NCBI GenBank assembly: GCA_033675265.1
Contig: JAUJYZ010000954.1
Span: 1 to 64,000 of the forward strand
Direction: 5' to 3'
DNA length: 64,000 nt
From: Actinostola sp. cb2023
Taxonomy: Eukaryota > Cnidaria > Anthozoa > Actiniaria > Actinostolidae
The notes under the pieces were generated by a model. The model did no database searches. It saw only the letters and a program-made list of their open reading frames with translations, and was not told the DNA's origin. The position numbers and the translations under genes are program-made. Within the stretch, counting starts at the first letter, position 1, and each line of letters begins with the position of its first letter. Of the stretch, positions 58,369 to 64,000 are shown piece after piece.

Positions 58369-61300
58369 GAAACGTTTTCTATTTGTAAAATAGTAAGCTT
58401 TATATAGTATAAACGTTGTAAAATGTGTTTCACTTGATTTGTTCGTTGTTTTGCACTTGTTGAAAATGTGCTGTAATGGAGACGTGAGACTGAAAGTTGA
58501 TTATTATTATCAATATTTGTACTGTAGAGTCGAATCCCTAGATTTTCTAGTCTATTTCCTCCATCCACCAGCTTACTCATCCAGGTTTCTCCAGCATGCC
58601 TGTGTTGCTTTCTAATTATTTTTTCTAAGATGCTCCAGAAGATCAATATTATTACATATTCCAGGGCCGTACACAGCACAGGGGCAGGGGGGGGGGGGGG
58701 GGGGGGGCAGTTGCCCCCCCCCCCCTAGAAAGGCAAAACAGATAGCAAAAAGTATATTGTGGGGTACCTTTTCCCCAACCCTCATCATAATAATTAATTA
58801 TTACAGCGTGAAGCTCTCGACTATGACCGCCTTTAATGTATTTGCATACTTTTGTCTCGCCATCCTCCAATTAGTGGTTAGATCAGAGATAAGATAAGAC
58901 AATCCTGCAAAGTTGATGCAAATACATTTAGGTGGTCATGCATTAACCATTTGCGCTTCGCGCTGAAAGGGTGGGGGTTGGTGGAGGTGTGTCACTGAGT
59001 CTGAACTCTGACAATGTTTCAATACCATATCCTATTTACTAGCTTATCACCCTGTTTCAGTGTACATTGCCAACATTATTTGTTACCTTGTAAGTTCAAT
59101 GTTTCAGTGCTGTGAGGGTGGCACACACACATGTACCAATAATGGTGTACTAAGTACCCCCACCCCTGCCCCTGGGTTTTAGTTATTGACAAAAACTACC
59201 ACAGATAAATAGCACAAAAAGCTGTTTATGAAACAAACTTGGAATACAGAATGTAGGTGCAAAAATATAACACAACTAGAACTGCTAGAAGTATTAAAAA
59301 ACTGAATCGAAGCCTTGGGCTTAGCTAAATTAGTAAATGAAGATTCAAGCAGTGCAAACATATAAACGCTGAACGATCAATAGATAAATCTTGGAAGTGC
59401 CAGTCCCTATTTGAGCGGTTTTTGTTCGTCTTTAAAAATCGAACCCACACTAATCGGCCATGATCAATGTTTTCAATACAAAAATAATCAATTTTTGTCT
59501 TCAGCTTCTTTCAGAAACAAATTCAGGTCTCTTCGCTTCCAGAAACTGTGCAAAAAGTTGGCATTTAGAGCAGACAAACGAATAAAGAAGGAGATAACAA
59601 CTCACAACACTGAACAAACATGGTGTCCCGCGAAGTGACTCCCTTCTATTACGTCATTCCGACCAATTCCCGAGTGCATCCCGGACTTTCCCGATTGCTG
59701 AACGGAAACTTTAGCCTTAATTTTTCGTACTTTAAAAACGTTTTTGAGAAAAATCAACAATGAAGTGATATTTAGCACACTTTCAACTGTTTATTCCATT
59801 TGTTTTCAAACTATTCATTTTTCGGTTGAAGTCCCCCTTTAAAACAAATTGGGTCTAGCTCTGGACTAGTCAGTACATTAAACGTGGACGTTCGGTTCGG
59901 CCACGTCCATTACAATTAACCATTACATTACCGATCTTTATTCAGCTTGTACGGAGGTGCATCCTACAAGAAGGTACAATACAATGTATCCGCTGCCCTG
60001 AATCTACCAGGCACCGCAGGCTCCTACGCTACAACACCAGCAGTAGCCATCCAATCACTCAGTTTGACGATTGCGTTTTGGGTGAAGTTGTATTCATCCA
60101 ATACGTGCTACCTCTACTCTTACTGGCTTAATCCTTATATTTTCGCTATCAGTGTCGAAAAGGAGTCCGGAAAAGTGGTCATCCTCTATTACTCACGGAA
60201 AAAGTCAAATATGTACACAGACTTATTTGGTGCTAAAGGAGGGTAAGCACAAGTAAATATATCATACAGTGTCATAGAATTATTCATATAATTCACCTTA
60301 AAATGTGCGATAGAATTATGTAGACCTCGTGAAGCTCTACTCAGTTTAGTTTTAATGATCTTTATCAGTCTTTTCGATCGTCGTTCGATCCATGATCGAT
60401 CCATTATATCAGCCGATATAATAGGTTGTGTTGACTCGTTACCAAACTGCTCGGTCAATGTGGCGGATCGACGACACGGACTACGTACAGTCGTATGGAT
60501 GGATAAAGAAAACCGGACTCATAGTCAAAGGGTTTTGAAAATAGATCTCATCCAAATATTACAACGATATCAACAATTTAATTAAGTACTATTTTAAATT
60601 AAATTTAAAATATATTTTTGTTAATTATGCATGAGTTAGTGTTGTTGTTATGTGTCATTTAAATTAATTAATTAATTAATTTGTGTTTTCATTCTATTTG
60701 CAAAGGAATGTCATTTTAAACCAGTGGACCCATGTAGCAGTAACCTGGGATCGAATGACAAAGCAAGCAAATATATTCCAAGACGGCATCCAAATCAGTC
60801 AAGTTACTTCGGCACATAGTGATCTAGATCTACCCAATAACATTCGTTCTGATTTCGACGTGGGTTTTAAACGAGATACACAAACTGTAATGAATGGAAG
60901 GATGAGAGAACTGGTGGTGTTTAACAGACCGCTGACCAGCCAAGAAGTGATGCTACTCAAAGGTATGCAAATCTATTGGCTAATTTGGTAGTGTAAATCA
61001 AACCCATGTCGAATCGTTTGGCACATGTCTCTAATATTACAGTATTACAGCTAAGTACGTTCGCGCGCATTGTTCACGCGCATCTTTTCTGCGCATAAAA
61101 TCAAGGTTCGAATCATCTCGGTCCAGTCCTCTTTCCTCACGTTCAAGATGGCAGCCAGTCACGCATGTTACGTAGACGATTTTCATCGGCTAATATCTCG
61201 AGAACGATACCGGTGACCCCCATGTTTTATTTTGTAATTTTACAAAGAATCATAAAAGCTCTCCATGTACCAAATTCAAAGAAAAAACATGGATAGATTT

Positions 61301-62355
61301 TGATAAAAACGCGATTTTAGATGAAAACTTCAGCCTACCTTCACGCGAAAGAGTCGTCAATGGCTACGTGGTGACTGTAAATATGAGCCAAAAACTACAG
61401 GTTGTTTCTATATATTCACAAATCTTTGTACATAATTTTATTCTATAAACTCTTAGTTAGCCATTTGAGGAAAAGGTTAGCAATCCGTTTAGTTTCTACG
61501 AAAAAATACCTTTCATTCTCGACTTTCCGTGGATTTAACGCACGTAATTTTCGATCAGAAAAAGGGTATTATAGTTTGAAGCAATCTGGCTCCATAGCGA
61601 AGTCGGTGACCCTCATTTTTGATTTGCTCATTTAGCGTCTATAATGATCTTATTTCACCATGCAAAGTTTCAGGAAAAAAACATGGATATTTTTTTTTGC
61701 CCGGGAACGTCCTTAATGAATGTTTTGAAATTAAATGATTTCTTGAGAAAAAATGAATTATTTGCTTGCGATTAGGATTTTTATCCCTCTTGTTAATACT
61801 AAAGTTGATTAGCTTAAATAGTTACAATATGGTAACCCTGTGTAGTTTTATTTGACAATTTAACTCACATGGCTTCTTGGCATGGGTCCCATTTTATTCA
61901 CCACCCCCTCTAGGAGGCCAAGTTCATCACATGATGCATGCTGTTTGGCCATGGGATGCCATTCGCCTTTCAGTCATTGACAAACTAACATGGTATTGTT
62001 TGTTAGAATTGTAGGGAAGGCATAAATAGCCATTTTTTTCTTGGCCAAGCAATGGAGTCCGCAATGTCTTCCGCTGATTATCAGTAGAGCATGCGCGTTT
62101 TTCATCCCAGTTCCTAAGGGTTTATAATAAGTTATTGCTTAATGACTTTTTGGTGTTTTAGACTCAACGGCAATATCTGGATTGGCTAAGTCGCTCGGGG
62201 CTTGGGTCGGACCGACACACCATTACATCAACTGGGCACCAGTCCTCCAGTCGAATAGCAATTGTGTGTCCGCCAGAGCCTGGGAACCATACCAATTGGA
62301 TAAAGTACAATGTAGCGAAACTATGGAATTCATCTGTGAAAAACGGTTTGACTAG
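52134..62355 (+). CDS. Secreted PAN / split C-type lectin / LamG protein, copy 2, complete
   Basis: Seven exons: 52134-52448, 54231-54260, 54581-54746, 55294-55363, 59946-60242, 60706-60962, 62162-62355. They sum to 1,329 nt (442 residues) with AG/GT borders and matching phases at each junction. Exon 1 has a signal peptide (FATLFILTCMACFV) and a PAN/apple-like segment (NSLDCQKQCTTTLNCFSI). Exon 3 is the N-terminal half of a C-type lectin domain (YQLGSSAFKHFKTKKTW, DANDTC, KASLATINSE). Exons 4-6 are a full LamG domain. Exon 7 is the C-terminal lectin half (YINWAP, VQCSETMEFICE) ending at TAG, with AATAAA at 62395. The LamG block enters and leaves in phase 1, so it splits the lectin fold. The 30-nt exon 2 is the weakest. 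I chose ATG 52134 because it opens the signal peptide. Likely extracellular recognition or matrix; ligand unknown. Confidence 0.85.
52632..53470. repeat. Direct repeat within intron 1
   Basis: 52632-52806 (GATTTTGTTTGGAAAATGAA, GGAGACCAAAAGGAGACC, CATACAGATTTC) recurs with gaps at 53277-53470. The second copy has an insert around 53346-53390. Confidence 0.8.
52951..52981. mobile_element. Solo TIR end of the CACAGGCAGCCC family
   Basis: CACAGGCAGCCCAACCGTTG followed by TTTCTGAGGCTACTA matches the end of the element at 49858. No partner end was found. Confidence 0.65.
55479..56131. mobile_element. ~650-bp MITE in lectin copy 2 intron
   Basis: Inverted ends ATTAAGGCATGGTTCTA. It is absent from the same intron of copy 1 (around 1003), which gives the empty site. 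A TA or AT duplication is likely. Confidence 0.82.
56206..56693. mobile_element. ~490-bp MITE, ends TTAAAGG(A/G)GAACTGAAG
   Basis: Inverted ends, no ORF, absent from copy 1. Its right end overlaps the TTTAAA of the next element, so the two are nested or share the target. Confidence 0.78.
58189..58391. mobile_element. ~200-bp near-perfect hairpin element
   Basis: Arms of about 80 bp (AATAGAAAACGTTTTCCCGT, GTTTACATAGCCTGATATAA) face each other across GCCTAACGGC. A single arm occurs at 49293-49366. Confidence 0.9.
58670..58728. repeat. G-run / C-run palindrome
   Basis: About 21 G, then CAGTTG, then 13 C. The preceding AGGGCCGTACACAGC looks like the start of another MITE. Confidence 0.8.
61052..61714. 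mobile_element. ~660-bp insert in last lectin intron of copy 2
   Basis: Absent from copy 1, where CAGTTAATGAATG is uninterrupted at 2348. The ends are partly inverted (CTAAGTACGTTCGCG against TTAAGGACGTTCCCG). Insertion at TA or TTAA. Confidence 0.75.
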
Positions 62356-62903
62356 TAATGAACACGCCACACCACGTCACTTCATGGGTGAAATAATAAA
62401 CACTTATTGGATAAGGTAGAGTGTGATATGAAGAATTATACAAAACGCCTTTGAAGCTAATTTGCGCTTTTCCAAAAAGGAACATTTCGTGGACTAAGAT
62501 AGAAAACACTATGAAAAACGCTAAATAACAGGTCTTCAACGCAAATTGATATTTCTCTGAAGGTTCACTAATGGGGTCCGAATTTCGGAACACTTTTGGT
62601 TGTTCCGAGTATTTTAGCCCATATGCATCTAATGCCCGGTTCAGATGCCGAAACTCACATGAACCAGCTAAGCTGAATTGGAAAATCCTGTTTAAATATT
62701 GTCAATAAATAAAATAAATGAGCCGAATGCAATCAAAACAAAAGATAATTAGGCGGTATTCTTTGATCTTATTAGATTCGGCTCATATGCATTACATCAT
62801 CATCATATACGGTGACGTATGCTTCTAATGCTAATGACGTATGCTTCTAATGCTTCTGTTTTTAATGTATATAATAATTAGGGTTTCTTTAATTAGTTTT
62901 GTT

Positions 62904-63327
62904 AAAGTGCCCATGAAACGAAAATGTCGATCCTTGTTTTATTGTACAATATTGTTGTTTGGTCTTTCTCTGAACATTTGCTGTATTTAAACATCGACTT
63001 TGAGCGTGCGAACATTTTCTTTTCGTGGTTCGAAAATTATCATTTTCAACCAAAATGTGCGACAAGAGACTGGGCCCTTGACAATGGCTCGGTGACGTCA
63101 TAAGTTGTGCATGCCTTTGTTTGCACAACTCTTGACGTAACATTTCTATAGTTTGACCGAGCGGGAATTGTCGCACTTTGAAACCCAAAATGCCCAACTT
63201 CGTGCGCGAAGTAAAACATGTTCCCTTAACTCAATTCACTTTTTATTAACGCCATCTAAACAAGCAAATAGTAAACTTTCGTAGTAGCAAATAAAAACGT
63301 TTTTTTTTTCCGTTTCATAGGCACTTT
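62904..63327. mobile_element. ~425-bp MITE, ends AAAGTGCCCATGAAACG
   Basis: The right end is CGTTTCATAGGCACTTT, inverse with one mismatch. It lies within a segment (62817-63390) that copy 1 lacks around 3235. Confidence 0.82.
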
Positions 63328-63479
63328 TGTTAAGTGCTATGAACAATTAATGCTAATAGCGCTATATAAATAAATATTATTATATTATACATGTTTCTTG
63401 TAAGCGATTTACATATTATTGAATACAATAAAGAAAGAAGTAACATAATTCATTTGCTAATCTGTTGAATTCATCTCTC

Positions 63480-63820
63480 AAGTGCCTTCATGTTGGCAGC
63501 AAGAGCTTATTGTCATCAATAACAGAAAACATGCATAAAATGATACACGATTTTGGTTGCTAATCTACCCACGTTCTCTGGCTTCTTCGTAATGTCTGGG
63601 GAGCCCATTGTATGATCCTTTCCAATACTGTAGCTTGAAGCTATCAGCATGCACTTCTTGAACCTTTCCAATCACTGTTTCTATGTCATAATGGGCTAGT
63701 TTCACAGCAACCAATGAACCTATTTCCAAATTATCCAAACAGCTCTCAAGCGTCTCCACTGGATCTTGGCGTTCTCTTCGGGTTCTGTATCTACCAGTGT
63801 AAATATGGGCAAACAACTTG
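63480..63820 (-). pseudogene. Second copy of mobile-gene exon
   Basis: Matches 18301-18560. It reads NLEIGSLVAVKLAHYD, then VHADSFKLQYWKGSY and GLPRHYEEARERG. A small deletion upstream of ESCLDN puts the 5' part out of frame compared with the 18-kb copy. Function unknown. Confidence 0.6.
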
Positions 63821-63867
63821 AGGTGAATTAATGAACACTAGCAAAACATTATATAATTGAAGATGAC

Positions 63868-64000
63868 AGTCGAACCTCTCCACATTGGGACTAAATTTTG
63901 TTATTGTGGCCGTTGTGTAGAGGGGCCGTTATGGTGAGGTTTTAAAAACGAACTAGACGCTCTTCTAGCGTGAAGTCGGGCTTCTAAATGAAATGTAACC
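63868..64000. mobile_element. MITE with ACAGTCGAACCTCT ends, third copy, cut by window end
   Basis: Starts ACAGTCGAACCTCTCCACAT and has GTGGCCGTTGTGTAGAGGGG. Related to 14855-15031 and 33790-33966. Confidence 0.7.

Larger units (their letters stand above)
56689..59843. mobile_element. ~3.15-kb TIR element in lectin copy 2 intron
   Basis: The ends TTTAAAGGGGGA are inverted. The match continues inward about 200 bp (TGATTTTTCTCAAAACTTTC against AAAAATCAACAATGAAGTG on the other side). It carries a perfect hairpin AAGAAGGACTCCCTGT at 56859-56901, the long hairpin at 58189-58391 and a G/C palindrome at 58690. No transposase was recognised. Absent from copy 1. Confidence 0.7.

Overview
The window is intron-rich, repeat-dense DNA of a non-vertebrate animal. 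Cnidarian is my best guess, but I cannot settle it from the sequence. The evidence is spliced genes with GT/AG borders, a secreted PAN/LamG/C-type-lectin gene, a DM-domain gene, and animal-type mobile elements (DIRS/Ngaro-like tyrosine-recombinase retroelement, Penelope-like element with a GIY-YIG domain, tRNA-derived SINEs, DD34E transposase, many MITEs). There is no bacterial operon structure and no CRISPR.

Layout. 1-3900: 3' part of a lectin-like gene (copy 1; three LamG exons and a C-type-lectin exon), plus a stray second copy of its last LamG exon. 3919-17650: arm A of a large inverted duplication that carries a tyrosine-recombinase fragment. Arm A is split by an 8.85-kb DNA transposon (5909-14761) with TIRs of about 985 bp, TTAA target duplications and a multi-exon DDE-like transposase gene, itself loaded with nested insertions. 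17800-18550: fragments of another mobile-element gene. 19632-24410: a foldback structure with 47-bp and 141-bp tandem arrays. 24440-25255: a 90-bp tandem array. 25714-28089: an intact DD34E transposase head-to-head with a DM-domain gene that has one in-frame stop. 28791-36140: a second and third copy of a 1.4-kb G-rich unit, then arm B of the inverted duplication, which runs into a decayed DIRS/Ngaro-like element (35241-39322). 40293-42960: a Penelope-like element broken by an 845-bp MITE. 43000-49300: SINE, duplicated blocks, a 68-bp minisatellite and little recognisable coding. 49858-51825: a TIR element with a 7-bp target duplication. 52134-62355: the complete lectin-like gene (copy 2), seven exons with consistent splice phases, its introns full of MITEs. 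The end holds more MITEs and a mobile-gene fragment.

How it fits together. The only clearly host-like genes are the duplicated lectin-like gene and the DM-domain gene. The rest is mobile or tandem-repeat DNA. The duplicates (lectin copies 1 and 2, arms A and B) act as internal controls: where one copy lacks an insert, the other gives its exact borders. The most unusual points are a LamG module spliced into the middle of a C-type lectin domain, a TTAA transposon with its empty site preserved in the same window, and the DM gene that ends in a zinc ribbon.
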